Positions 7,569 through 16,104 of a stretch of 64,000 nucleotides of DNA are shown here, in pieces (position 1 is the first letter of the stretch; the number at the start of each line of letters is the position of its first letter). This DNA is from Halorussus lipolyticus (lineage in GTDB: Archaea; Halobacteriota; Halobacteria; Halobacteriales; Haladaptataceae), in contig NZ_CP119804.1 in NCBI RefSeq assembly GCF_029338375.1, positions 3,058,955-3,122,954 of the forward strand. Direction: 5' to 3'. The position numbers and the translations under genes were made by a program. Under the pieces are notes generated by a model, which was not told the DNA's origin, ran no database searches, and saw only the letters and a program-made list of their open reading frames with translations.

Positions 7569-8588
7569 TCACTCCAGTCCGACCTTCTCGGCGTACTCCT
7601 CGAAGACTTCCCACGAGGGGTCAACCTCGGGGTGTTCGACTGCTTCGCCGTCGATGAAAACCCCATCTCCGTCCGTCACCTCACCGATTTCGGCGGCGGG
7701 GATGTCCTCGGCGTCCAGCGCAGACAGCACGTCCTCGACGCCCGAGGAGTCCACGGTCAACAGGAGCGTCCCCTCGCTGGTCGCCGTCCACGGGTCGATG
7801 TCGAAGAACTCGCAGGACTCCCGAACTCCCGGTAGGAAGGGCACTGCGCCGGAATCCACGTCGAGTCGGACCTCCCCGGCCCGCGCGAGTTCGACCAGCG
7901 CGCCCTGCAGGCCGCCCTCGGTGGCGTCGTGCATCGCGGTGACGGGACCGGCCGCAGAGGCGGTCAGCGCGTCCCGAACCGGACTCATGTCCCAGAATCG
8001 CTCCTTGGCGGTCTCGATGGTCGATTCCGGCAGGTCGATGGCCTCCTCGAACAGCGTCACCAGAAAGCCCGCGACTTCGACGCCGGGACCCTTCGTGACC
8101 ACCACGCGGTCGCCCGGTTTCGCGCCGTCGGGTCGCACCACGTCGTCCGGGTCGCCGACCGCGAGGGCAGTCGCGCCGCCGACCCACGGGTACTGACACC
8201 CGCCGTACCGGGCGGTGTGGCCGGTGACGATGCTGACGCCCAAGTTGGTGGCCTCGCGGTCGAACGTCTCCCAGACGGTGCCGAACTCGTCGTCGGTCAT
8301 CTCGGGCGGGAGGGTGAACGTGACCGCGAGGTGGGAGGGCGGGATGCCGGAGACGGCGGCGTCCGACAGCGCGACGTGGACCGCGAACCACGCCGCCTTC
8401 TCGAACCCGAGGTTGGGGACGAGCGAGAGGGGGTCGCTGGCGAGGACGACGGCCTCGCCGCCGACTTCCACGACCCCGAAGTCCACGCCGTGTTGGGGGC
8501 CGAGGGTCACGTCCTCGCGGCTTGCGCCGAGGTGCGGGTAGATTCGCTGGTCGAAGAAGTCCCTGTCAACCTTGCCGAGGTCGGTCAT
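7569..8588 (-). CDS. AIR synthase-related (HypE/PurM-like) protein
   Basis: 339 residues with the two-domain AIR synthase fold. The N-terminal domain has VEVGGEAVVLASDPLSLVPNLGFEKAAWFAVHVALSDAAVSGIPPSHLAV, including the Asp/Ser metal-ATP segment. The C-terminal domain has GDRVVVTKGPGVEVAGFL, then AMHDATEGGLQGALVELARAG, which matches the HDxTEGG phosphate-binding loop of HypE and ThiL. Relatives phosphorylate or cyclise substrates with ATP. There is no hydrogenase context here, so the substrate is unknown. It is divergent from the Mrp operon across a 279-base promoter region. Confidence 0.85.
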   Translation of the reverse strand: MTDLGKVDRDFFDQRIYPHLGASREDVTLGPQHGVDFGVVEVGGEAVVLASDPLSLVPNLGFEKAAWFAVHVALSDAAVSGIPPSHLAVTFTLPPEMTDDEFGTVWETFDREATNLGVSIVTGHTARYGGCQYPWVGGATALAVGDPDDVVRPDGAKPGDRVVVTKGPGVEVAGFLVTLFEEAIDLPESTIETAKERFWDMSPVRDALTASAAGPVTAMHDATEGGLQGALVELARAGEVRLDVDSGAVPFLPGVRESCEFFDIDPWTATSEGTLLLTVDSSGVEDVLSALDAEDIPAAEIGEVTDGDGVFIDGEAVEHPEVDPSWEVFEEYAEKVGLE

Positions 8589-8738
8589 TGGCGGGGATTG
8601 GGCGGGTGCGGACTAATCGGTGGTGGTTCCGCGAGCCACGTGGGTTCACGCAGTCGCGCCGGGTCGAACCGTCAGGTTGGTTGCGGGCCTCAGTAACCGT
8701 CCATCGCTGTGATTCTGCGGTTCGCGCTTCGAGCCACA

Positions 8739-8754
8739 CAAATAGAAATATTTG
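8739..8754. promoter_or_regulatory. Inverted repeat CAAATA-N4-TATTTG upstream of the Mrp operon
   Basis: A perfect 6+4+6 palindrome in the AT-rich part of the divergent promoter region, ~113 bases before the first Mrp gene. It is a candidate operator or promoter element shared by the two divergent transcripts. No regulator is identified. Confidence 0.4.
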
Positions 8755-8867
8755 CCAGAAAAACAAAACGGTGTGCAAAACAAATATGGAGACAACTCCA
8801 CTCTCAAACCATCCCGTCTCCCCGGCCAAAACGTAATGACGGTAGACGTGTTCGTAAGCCCACGGGA

Positions 8868-9488
8868 ATGAGGGGGAGCGAGCCATCGTCACCGCCGGAC
8901 AGCCGTATCGCCAGTCCGCTCGCAACGTTTGCGGTCGCCTACGGATTCTACCTCGCGCTCGGCCGGGCCACTGACCCGTTCGACATCGTGACCGGCGCGG
9001 TGAGCGCGGGGATTGTGACAGTCGCGCTCTCGGGCCTCGTCTTCGAGGAGGCCCCGTCTCTCGGTCGGTCCGGCGGGCGGTTTCTCCGGGCGGTCGCCGT
9101 CCTGCCGGGTCTGCTCTGGGAGATTCTGCGGGCCAACGTCGCGCTCGCCGTCGTCCTCCTCGACCCGCGACTCCCCATCGACCCCGAAGTCGTCCGGGTC
9201 GAATCTCGGGCCGAGTCGGACCTCGAACGCACCGCCGTCGCCAGCGCGATTACTCTCACGCCCGGCACGGTGGTCCTCGACGTGGTTGAGGACACCTTCC
9301 ACGTCCACGCGCTCACCGCCGCCTCCCGCGAGTCGCTCCGCGAGGGGACCATCGAGCGCGGCGCGGCGTTCGTGTTCGGCGGCCGCGAGGCGACTCGTGA
9401 CCCTCGGATGGCCGACGAATCGCGGGCGGGTTCCGAGGACCGCCGGACCGGTGAGGACCGCCCGAACGAGGAGGACCGCTCCGAATGA
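8868..9488 (+). CDS. mrpE: Mrp-type Na+/H+ antiporter subunit E
   Basis: 206 residues, with three N-terminal membrane segments. The typical MrpE pattern follows: LLWEILRANVALAVVLLDP, then a soluble domain with AVASAITLTPGTVVLDVVEDTFHVHALT. The last ~40 residues are an acidic, Arg/Asp/Glu-rich haloarchaeal extension. The ATG at 8868 precedes the hydrophobic region by a short polar leader; a longer upstream reading runs through the AT-rich promoter and was rejected. It is the first gene of the antiporter operon and its stop overlaps mrpF. Confidence 0.88.
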   Translation: MRGSEPSSPPDSRIASPLATFAVAYGFYLALGRATDPFDIVTGAVSAGIVTVALSGLVFEEAPSLGRSGGRFLRAVAVLPGLLWEILRANVALAVVLLDPRLPIDPEVVRVESRAESDLERTAVASAITLTPGTVVLDVVEDTFHVHALTAASRESLREGTIERGAAFVFGGREATRDPRMADESRAGSEDRRTGEDRPNEEDRSE

Positions 9489-9787
9489 CCACCGCTCCGA
9501 CCGACCTCCTGCTGGTCGCCGCCGTCCTGCTGGTCGCACTTGCCGGCGCGGTCGGCTACCGGGTCGTCGTCGGGCCGACCCTGCAGGACCGCGTGATTGC
9601 GGTCAACGCCCTCGGAACTACGGCAGTCGTCGTCCTCGCGGTCCTCTCGGCGGCGTTCGACGACCCCGGTCTCCTCGACGTGGCGCTGGTCTACGGTCTG
9701 CTCAACTTCCTGCTGAGCGTCGGCCTCGCGCGGGTCCTCGGCGAGCGGAGCGACGCCCAGTCGTCTCCGACCGGAGGCCCGCGATGA
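9485..9787 (+). CDS. mrpF: Mrp-type antiporter subunit F
   Basis: 100 residues with three membrane helices. The family signature GYRVVVGPTLQDRVIAVNALGTTAVVVLAVL lies between the first two. MrpF is a small structural subunit required for assembly of the Mrp complex. It overlaps mrpE and mrpG by four bases each (ATGA), indicating coupled translation. Confidence 0.9.
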   Translation: MTTAPTDLLLVAAVLLVALAGAVGYRVVVGPTLQDRVIAVNALGTTAVVVLAVLSAAFDDPGLLDVALVYGLLNFLLSVGLARVLGERSDAQSSPTGGPR

Positions 9788-10107
9788 CGCCCCGCGAAAT
9801 TCTCGTCGCCCTGCTCGCTGGCGCGAGCGTCTTCTTCACCGGCCTCGCTGTGGTTGGCCTGCTTCGCCTGCCCGACGTGTTCGCCCGCGCTCACGCCGCC
9901 TCGAAGGCCGACACGCTCGGCGCGCTCTCGGCGTTCGCAGGGGTCGGGGTCGCGTTCGGCGTCGATTCGGCCACGCTCAAAGTCGCCATGCTGTTCGTCT
10001 TCGTGCTGGTGACGACCCCCACAGCGACTCACGCAGTCGTCCGGACCGCCTACAGAGACGGTCGCAGTGGTCCCGAAGCGGAATCGGGTGGTGAGCGCAG
10101 TGGTTGA
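9784..10107 (+). CDS. mrpG: Mrp-type antiporter subunit G
   Basis: 107 residues with three helices. The MrpG/MnhG hallmark VVGLLRLPDVFARAHAASKADTLGALSAFAGV is clear. It is a small membrane subunit of the antiporter. A charged Arg/Glu tail follows the last helix. Its 3' end overlaps the next gene. Confidence 0.9.
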   Translation: MTPREILVALLAGASVFFTGLAVVGLLRLPDVFARAHAASKADTLGALSAFAGVGVAFGVDSATLKVAMLFVFVLVTTPTATHAVVRTAYRDGRSGPEAESGGERSG

Positions 10108-10630
10108 CCTGCTGGTCGCCGCGCTTCTGGCGCTCTGCGTCTTGCTGGCGATTTCCATCGCCCTCCTCGCCGACGCGGTGTCTGCGGTGGTCGTCTTCGG
10201 GGCCTACGGCCTCGCGCTGGCGATGCTCTGGGCGGTCCTGCGCGCTCCGGACGTGGCGCTGACCGAGGCCGCGGTCGGGGCCGGCATCTCGACCGCGCTG
10301 TTTCTGGCGGTCCTGCGCCGGTTCCCCGACCTATTTTCGGCCCCCGAGATTCGATTCCGGGTCCGGCCCGCGACCGCACTCACTGCCGGCGGGACGGCCC
10401 TCGCGCTCGGGGTTACGATTCCGGCGCTCCCGGCCTTCGGCGACCCGACCGCGCCCGCGTTCCGGCGAGCCGTGCCCTTCTACCTCGCCGACGCGCCGAC
10501 GCTGGGCATCGAGAACGTCGTGACCGCGATTCTGGTCGTCTACCGCGGGTTCGACACCTTCGGCGAGGTCGTGGTGGTGTTCACCGCGGGGGTCGCGTCA
10601 GCGGCGGTCCTCCGGGAGGTGACGGCGTGA
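10091..10630 (+). CDS. Mrp antiporter MbhD-like (DUF4040) subunit
   Basis: About 179 residues. It corresponds to the MbhD-like part of bacterial MrpA: AVVVFGAYGLALAMLWAVLRAPDVALTEAAVGAGISTALFLAVLRR is the DUF4040 signature. GIENVVTAILVVYRGFDTFGEVVVVFTAGVAS follows, matching the MbeE-like adjoining part. In bacteria these are fused to MrpA; here they form a separate gene. The start is uncertain: GTG codons at 10067, 10091 and 10100 are all in frame. 10091 keeps a modest overlap with mrpG. Confidence 0.85.
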   Translation: MSAVVDLLVAALLALCVLLAISIALLADAVSAVVVFGAYGLALAMLWAVLRAPDVALTEAAVGAGISTALFLAVLRRFPDLFSAPEIRFRVRPATALTAGGTALALGVTIPALPAFGDPTAPAFRRAVPFYLADAPTLGIENVVTAILVVYRGFDTFGEVVVVFTAGVASAAVLREVTA

Positions 10631-11076
10631 GCGACCCGGAATCGGACGGACCGGGGACCGAGCGCGCCGGGGGTATCGTGGCTGATACCACCGTCCGCGT
10701 CGTCGCGCCCTTCGCGGCCACGCTCGGCCTGTTCACGACCCTCCACGGGACCTCCTCGGTCGGCGGCGGTTTTCAGGGCGGGGTCGTGATTGCGGCCACG
10801 ATTCTCCTGCTGGCGTTCGCGGTCGGTCCCGGCTGTGTGCGCTCCGCGCTCGCAGTTCCGCGCTCGCCCGCGCTCGCGGCCGGAGGAGTCCTCGGGTTCG
10901 CCGTCGTCGGCGTCGGCCCGGTGGCGTTCGGGGGTCGGGTCCTCGAACTGTCGGTTTACCCGATTCCCAAACCTGTGGTCTACGCCACCGAACTCGCTGA
11001 GGTCGCCATCGCGGTGACGGTCTCTGCCACGCTGGTCGGTCTCTGGTTCCTCCTTGCAGGTGATTTCCGTGCTTGA
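10627..11076 (+). CDS. mrpB: Mrp antiporter subunit B (MnhB domain)
   Basis: 149 residues. After a polar N-terminus come four helices with the MnhB pattern: VVAPFAATLGLFTTLHGTSSVGGGFQGGVVIAATILLLAFAVG, and a C-terminal ELAEVAIAVTVSATLVGLWFLLAG. It starts with a GTG that overlaps the previous stop by four bases. It is a membrane subunit of the antiporter. Its 3' end overlaps the mrpC start. Confidence 0.88.
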   Translation: MSDPESDGPGTERAGGIVADTTVRVVAPFAATLGLFTTLHGTSSVGGGFQGGVVIAATILLLAFAVGPGCVRSALAVPRSPALAAGGVLGFAVVGVGPVAFGGRVLELSVYPIPKPVVYATELAEVAIAVTVSATLVGLWFLLAGDFRA

Positions 11077-11410
11077 GGCGTATCTGGCCCGCCTGCCCTA
11101 CCTCGCGGCGGTCGCGCTGGTGGCAATCGGTCTCGGCGTGCTGGTCGGCGAACCGAGCAGGTTGAAGAAAGTGGTGGGTGTCAACGTCTTTCAAACCGGC
11201 GTCCTGCTGTTGCTGGTCGCGTCAGCGTACCGGACCGGCGGACGCCCCCCGCTGGCCCGGCCGGGGAGTGCGGACCTGCCGTCGGTTAACCCCTTGCCCC
11301 ACGTCCTCGTGCTGACGGCCATCGTGGTCGGGGTGAGTCTGACCGCGCTGGCGCTGGCACTGGTGATTCGGGTGCGCTGGGAGGAGACCAGTCCGGGAGG
11401 GAGAGCGTGA
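11060..11410 (+). CDS. mrpC: Mrp antiporter subunit C (NuoK-like)
   Basis: About 116 residues with three membrane helices homologous to NuoK of complex I (GVNVFQTGVLLLLVASAYRTGG, then PLPHVLVLTAIVVGVSLTALALALVIRV). Near-cognate starts TTG 11054, GTG 11060 and GTG 11069 are all possible. All overlap the mrpB stop, so translation should be coupled. The charged end overlaps mrpD by four bases. Confidence 0.88.
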   Translation: MISVLEAYLARLPYLAAVALVAIGLGVLVGEPSRLKKVVGVNVFQTGVLLLLVASAYRTGGRPPLARPGSADLPSVNPLPHVLVLTAIVVGVSLTALALALVIRVRWEETSPGGRA

Positions 11411-12900
11411 CCGACCTCCTGCTCCCCGCGCTGGTCGCGCTTCCGGTGGTCGGCGCGGCGCTGGCGGTGCTGGCGGGCGACCGCCTCGCGGGGTGGATTT
11501 CGGGCACGACGCTCACAGCGCAGACGCTCCTCGCGGGCGCGCTCGTGGCCCGAGTCGCCGACTCGGGGCGCGTCAGCACCGTCGTCGGCGGGTTTCGCCC
11601 GGCGGTGGGCGTCGAACTGCGGGCCGACCCGCTCGCCGGCCTCGTCGTCGCGCTGGTCGCGGTCGTCGTTCTGGGGGCGGTCTGGTACGCCAACGCGACT
11701 CCTTCGGTCTCCGGCGCTCGGCCCGACGTTCTCCTACTCCTGCTCACGGCGGGCCTCTCGGGCGTGGCGCTGACCGCCGACCTGTTCAACCTCTACGTCG
11801 TCCTCGAAATCACCGGACTGGCGGCCTACGCGCTGGTCGCGCTCGGCGAGCGGGGGTCGGCCCGCGCCGCGCTCCGGTACCTCGTGGTCGGGACCGTCGG
11901 CGCGAGCCTCTATCTCCTCGGCGTCGCATATCTCTACATTTCTTTAGGACAACTAAATATAGCTAGAAGTAACGAATTCATCTCTCAAGTCGGTCTCTCG
12001 TCGCCGCTCGTTCTGGCGGCGTTCTCGCTGGCGTTCGTCGGGTTAGCGGTCAAGATTCCGCTCGTGCCGGTCCACACGTGGCTCCCCGACGCTCACGCTC
12101 GGGCGTCAGTTCCGGCCAGCGTGGTCCTCTCGGCGCTGGTGACGACGGCGGGCGTCTACGGCCTCGTGAAGGTCCTCTACGGCGCGTTCGGCACCGAATT
12201 TCTGACCGCGAATCCCGCGGTCGGCCAACTGATTTCCGGTCTCGGGGCGGTCAGTCTGCTGGTCGGCGGCGCGCTCGCGCTCCGCGAATCGAAGGTCAAG
12301 CGCGTGCTGGCCTACTCGACCGTCTCCCAGTTGGGCATCGTCGTGGTCGGCGTCGGCCTCGGGAGTCGCGTCGGCCTGACCGGTTCTGCGGTCCACCTGC
12401 TCGGCCACGCCGTCACCAAGGCGGGCCTGTTCTTCTCCGCGGGACTCCTCGCGTCGGCCACCGACGCCAAGACCGTCGAGGAGTACGCCGGTCTCGCCGA
12501 CCGCGCTCCGGTCACCAGTGCGGCGTTCGCGCTCCTCTCGCTCGGGATGATTGGCGTCCCGCCGACGGTCGGATTCGCCGGCAAGTGGTACGTCCTCGTC
12601 GCGGCCGCCGACGCCGAGGCGTGGCTATTGGTCGGGGCCGTCCTCGTCAGTTCGCTCGTCTCGCTGGCGTACTTCGGTCGGATTCTGGCCCAGATGTACT
12701 TCGCGTCGGCCGAATCGGACCGCGCCGAGGGTCCGGACGCGCCGACTGCGGCCGGGCCGAACCGTCCGCTCGATTCGGTCCCCGCGTCGGCCCTCGACGC
12801 CCTCCCGGTCGCCGCCGCCGTCGCCACCGTCGCGCTGGGCCTGTCGGCCGCCCTCCTCGCACAGTTCCTCGAACCGGCGATTTCCGGACTGCTGGCATGA
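11407..12900 (+). CDS. mrpD: Mrp antiporter subunit D (NuoN/NuoL-like)
   Basis: 497 residues and ~14 predicted helices. It belongs to the proton-conducting transporter family shared with complex I. Key elements are the glutamate helix FNLYVVLEITGLAAYALVALGE, VPVHTWLPDAHARASVPASVVLS, and the lysine helix KVKRVLAYSTVSQLGIVVVG. It probably conducts ions in the antiporter. Oddity: codons around 11935-11990 switch to an AT-rich patch (codons ata, aga, agt) without breaking the frame. Confidence 0.92.
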   Translation: MTDLLLPALVALPVVGAALAVLAGDRLAGWISGTTLTAQTLLAGALVARVADSGRVSTVVGGFRPAVGVELRADPLAGLVVALVAVVVLGAVWYANATPSVSGARPDVLLLLLTAGLSGVALTADLFNLYVVLEITGLAAYALVALGERGSARAALRYLVVGTVGASLYLLGVAYLYISLGQLNIARSNEFISQVGLSSPLVLAAFSLAFVGLAVKIPLVPVHTWLPDAHARASVPASVVLSALVTTAGVYGLVKVLYGAFGTEFLTANPAVGQLISGLGAVSLLVGGALALRESKVKRVLAYSTVSQLGIVVVGVGLGSRVGLTGSAVHLLGHAVTKAGLFFSAGLLASATDAKTVEEYAGLADRAPVTSAAFALLSLGMIGVPPTVGFAGKWYVLVAAADAEAWLLVGAVLVSSLVSLAYFGRILAQMYFASAESDRAEGPDAPTAAGPNRPLDSVPASALDALPVAAAVATVALGLSAALLAQFLEPAISGLLA

Positions 12901-14396
12901 CCGAGGTACAGTCTCTCCGCCCGGCGCTCGCCGTCGCCATCCCGGCGCTGGCCGCCGTCGCGGTGTTGGTCTCTCGCAGTCGCCCCAACCTCAGGGAATC
13001 GGTGACCGCGCTCGCGGCCGTCGCCGAGTTGGTCGTGGTCGGAAGCCTCGCCTCCTCGGCGCTGGCGGGCCAGACGCCGACGACTTCCTTCGGCACCTTC
13101 GCCACCGGAATCCCGCTCGCCTTCCGGGCCGACGCGCTCGGCGCGCTGTTCGCCTCGGTCGCAGGGGTCCTCTGGCTCGTCGCCAGCGTCTACAGCGTCG
13201 GCTACATGCGAGGACTCGCCGAACACGGCCAGACGCGGTTCTTCTCAGCGTTCGCTGTCAGCATCGCGTCGGCGATGGGGGTCGCGCTCGCTGGCAACCT
13301 GCTGACCCTGTTCGTCGCCTACGAACTCCTGACCGTCGCCACCTACCCCCTCGTCGCCCACGCCGGAACCGCGGAGGCCCGGCGGTCGGGCCGGAAGTAC
13401 GCCCGCTACGCCTTCGGCGGCGGGATTGCGGTCCTCGGGGGCACCGTGCTGGTCTACGTCCTCGCCGGAAGCGTCACCTTCACGCCCGGCGGCCTCGCTG
13501 GCCTCGGAACCGCCGACCCACTCGTCGCCGAGGTCGCATTCGGCTTGCTGGCGGGCGGATTCGGCGTCAAAGCCGCGGTGATGCCCTTCCACGGTTGGCT
13601 TCCCGACGCGATGGTCGCCCCGACCCCGGTCTCGGCGCTCCTCCACGCGGTCGCAGTCGTCAAGAGCGGCGTCTTCGGCATCGCCCGAGTCGTCCTGTTC
13701 GTCTTCGGTCCCGAGGCGGTCCGCGAGTCGGCGCTCCGGTGGCCGCTGGCCGGTCTCGCCACAGCGACGATGATTCTGGCCGGCTTTCTGGCGCTCCGAC
13801 AGGACAAACTCAAGCGCGTGCTGGCCTACTCGACGACCAGCCAACTCTCGTTCATCGTCCTCGGTCTGGTCGTCCTCACGCCGACCGCGGTCCTCGGGGC
13901 GCTGTTCCACCTCGTGACCCACGCCTTCATGAAGATTACCGCGTTCTTCTGCGCCGGCACCATCTACGTCGAGACGAGGACCGAGTACGTCCCGCAGATG
14001 TCGGGCATCGCTCGCAGGCTTCCAGTCACGACCACGGCCTTCTCGGTCGTGGCGGCGGGACTGGTCGGCGTCCCCCTCGTCGGCGGGTTCGTCAGCGAGT
14101 GGTACCTCGCGCTCGGGACACTGGCGGGACCGGTTCCCCTCCTCGCCGCCGCGTTCTGGCTGGCCGCGTTCGTGAAACTGCTCTTTTTCTGGCCCATCGT
14201 CTCGACCGCGGTGTTCGACTCGCCGCTCGAAGCCCGGTGGTCCGGCCCCGAGTCCCGCCTCTCGGAGGCCTCGCCCGCCTTGCTCGGCCCCCTGCTGTTC
14301 ACCGCGGTCGTGGCGGTCCTCCTCGGGGTGGTCCCGACCGCCACGCCCTTCTTCGACCTCGCGGAGGCGGTCGTCGCGGAGGTGTTCGGCCCGTGA
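12897..14396 (+). CDS. Second proton-conducting NuoL/NuoM-like Mrp subunit
   Basis: 499 residues. It has the proton-conducting family core: NLLTLFVAYELLTVATYPLVAHAG (helix-5 Glu), MPFHGWLPDAMVAPTPVSALLHAVAVVKSG (carrying the Lys and His of the helix-7/8 region), and KLKRVLAYSTTSQLSFIVLG. It was read from the ATG at 12897, which overlaps mrpD by four bases; the longer in-frame extension upstream is shadow sequence of mrpD. It is likely the MrpA-core equivalent, with the MrpA C-terminal parts encoded separately upstream. Confidence 0.9.
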   Translation: MTEVQSLRPALAVAIPALAAVAVLVSRSRPNLRESVTALAAVAELVVVGSLASSALAGQTPTTSFGTFATGIPLAFRADALGALFASVAGVLWLVASVYSVGYMRGLAEHGQTRFFSAFAVSIASAMGVALAGNLLTLFVAYELLTVATYPLVAHAGTAEARRSGRKYARYAFGGGIAVLGGTVLVYVLAGSVTFTPGGLAGLGTADPLVAEVAFGLLAGGFGVKAAVMPFHGWLPDAMVAPTPVSALLHAVAVVKSGVFGIARVVLFVFGPEAVRESALRWPLAGLATATMILAGFLALRQDKLKRVLAYSTTSQLSFIVLGLVVLTPTAVLGALFHLVTHAFMKITAFFCAGTIYVETRTEYVPQMSGIARRLPVTTTAFSVVAAGLVGVPLVGGFVSEWYLALGTLAGPVPLLAAAFWLAAFVKLLFFWPIVSTAVFDSPLEARWSGPESRLSEASPALLGPLLFTAVVAVLLGVVPTATPFFDLAEAVVAEVFGP

Positions 14397-16084
14397 GCTG
14401 GTGGGCCGCCCTTCCTCCGGCGGGCTTCCTGCTGGCGGCCGCGCCGGTCGCTGGGGCCTCCTCCCGGCGGGTGGGTCACGCTGTTGGGGTTGTGGCCGGC
14501 CTCCTCGTCTTTGGCTGGTCGCTCGCGGTTCCGGCGGGCCGGCACTTCCCGACCACCCTGTTCGGCTTCGACGCGGTGGTGGTCGCGGTCGGTCCACTCT
14601 CGCGCACCGTGGGGGTCGTCCTCGGATTCATCGCGGCCGTCAACGTGGTCTACGCCTACGCCACCGACGCCCCGAGGAGTACGACGGCCTACGCGCTGGC
14701 CTACACCGGGGTCTGCCTCGGTGCGGTGTTCGCAGGCGACTGGCTCACCCTCGTCGTCTTCTGGGAACTGATGGCTGTCGGCGCGACCCTGCTGGTCTGG
14801 AACCGCGGCAGTGACGCCATCCGGGCGGGGTTCCGGTACGCGGTCTACCACGAAGTCGGCGGGGTCTTCCTCATCGCGGGGGTCCTGCTTCACTACCTCC
14901 GAGTCGGGAGTTTCGTTTTCACCGGGCAGGGTTTCTCACCCGGTCTCCCCGCGGTTCTGGCCGCAATCGGCATCGGCCTGAACGTCGGGTTTCTGGGGCT
15001 TCACCCGTGGCTGGTGGATTCGTACCCTCGGTCACATGTCGCCGCAACGGTCGTCCTCTGCGGTTGCACCACCAAGGTCGGCGTCTACGCGCTCGCCAGA
15101 GCCTTCCCCGGCGGCCACGTCGCAATCGCGGCGATGGGGGGCGCGATGGTGCTGGTCGGGGTCACGATGGCAGTCTTGCAGGTCGAGGTCCGAAGGCTCC
15201 TGACCTACCACATCGTCTCGCAGGTCGGCTACATGGTCGCCGGGGTCGGCGTCGGGTCGGCGCTCGGCCGGGCCGGCGGGATGGCCCACCTGCTCAACAA
15301 CGTCCTCTACAAGAGCCTCCTGTTCATGGTCGGCGGCCTGCTTCTGGTCCGAACCGGCTCGGAGAACCTGAAGAAGATGGGCGGGTTGGCCCGCGAGACG
15401 CCAGTCCTGTTCGCCACCTACGCGGTCGCCGCGCTCGCCATCGCCGGCGTACCGGGGTTCAACGGTTTCGTCAGCAAGGGGATGGTCATCGACAGCGCCG
15501 ACGCTGGCGGCCTCGAACTGCTCTGGTGGGCGCTGGTCGTCGGCGGCGTCGGCACGGTGGTCTCGTTCGCCAAGTTCGGCTACTACGCCTTCCTCGGCGA
15601 GCGCCACGGCGACTCCGCCGACGAGATTCCGTCCCTCGCTCCGGTCGAGGCTGTCCCGCTGGTCGCCGTCTCGGTCGCCTGCGTGGCTCTCGGGCTTTTC
15701 CCGGACCTCCTGTTCGCGGTCCTTCCGCCGGGAACCGAGGAGGCCAAGGTGTTCGTCTCGTCGCAGTTCACGAAGGCCGGGGCGGTGCTGGTCGCGGGCC
15801 TCGCCGTCTTCGCCCTGCTGAAGCGCCCGCTCTCGAAAGTGACCGGCGCGCCCGACCTCGATTCGGTCTACCACCCGGCGGGCCGGGCCGCGCTCGACTT
15901 CGCGGCCGAGGCGACGATTCGCGTTGCGACGGCGCTGGATTCGGTGGCCTCGTCGGTGAACACAGCGGGCGACCGCTGGCAGACCGCGACGTTTCCGGAG
16001 GGCCGCCTCGACCCCATCGGCGTCGGGGTCCTGTTGGTCGTGCTGACGCTCGCGGTGGTGTTGGCGGTCCTCCTCGGGGTGTGA
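14393..16084 (+). CDS. Third proton-conducting NuoL-like Mrp subunit
   Basis: 563 residues from a GTG that overlaps the previous gene. Motifs are DWLTLVVFWELMAVGATLLVWNRG (Glu helix), FLGLHPWLVDSYPRSHVAATVVLCGCTTKVGVYAL and EVRRLLTYHIVSQVGYMVAGVG. The C-terminal extension (DSVYHPAGRAALDFAAEATIRVATALDSV) resembles the long lateral helix plus last helix of NuoL-type subunits. It is the last gene of the operon and meets nucS tail-to-tail 20 bases later. A third paralogue means the complex could have extra ion channels. Confidence 0.9.
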   Translation: MSWWAALPPAGFLLAAAPVAGASSRRVGHAVGVVAGLLVFGWSLAVPAGRHFPTTLFGFDAVVVAVGPLSRTVGVVLGFIAAVNVVYAYATDAPRSTTAYALAYTGVCLGAVFAGDWLTLVVFWELMAVGATLLVWNRGSDAIRAGFRYAVYHEVGGVFLIAGVLLHYLRVGSFVFTGQGFSPGLPAVLAAIGIGLNVGFLGLHPWLVDSYPRSHVAATVVLCGCTTKVGVYALARAFPGGHVAIAAMGGAMVLVGVTMAVLQVEVRRLLTYHIVSQVGYMVAGVGVGSALGRAGGMAHLLNNVLYKSLLFMVGGLLLVRTGSENLKKMGGLARETPVLFATYAVAALAIAGVPGFNGFVSKGMVIDSADAGGLELLWWALVVGGVGTVVSFAKFGYYAFLGERHGDSADEIPSLAPVEAVPLVAVSVACVALGLFPDLLFAVLPPGTEEAKVFVSSQFTKAGAVLVAGLAVFALLKRPLSKVTGAPDLDSVYHPAGRAALDFAAEATIRVATALDSVASSVNTAGDRWQTATFPEGRLDPIGVGVLLVVLTLAVVLAVLLGV

Positions 16085-16104
16085 CGCGAACGAGGGGTCG
16101 CCGG

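Noticed and set aside
12551-16084. A 1177-codon plus-strand open frame
   Set aside because: Its first part is the out-of-frame shadow of mrpD and the second NuoL-like gene; only the segment from the GTG at 14393 encodes a real protein. High GC produces long spurious frames here.
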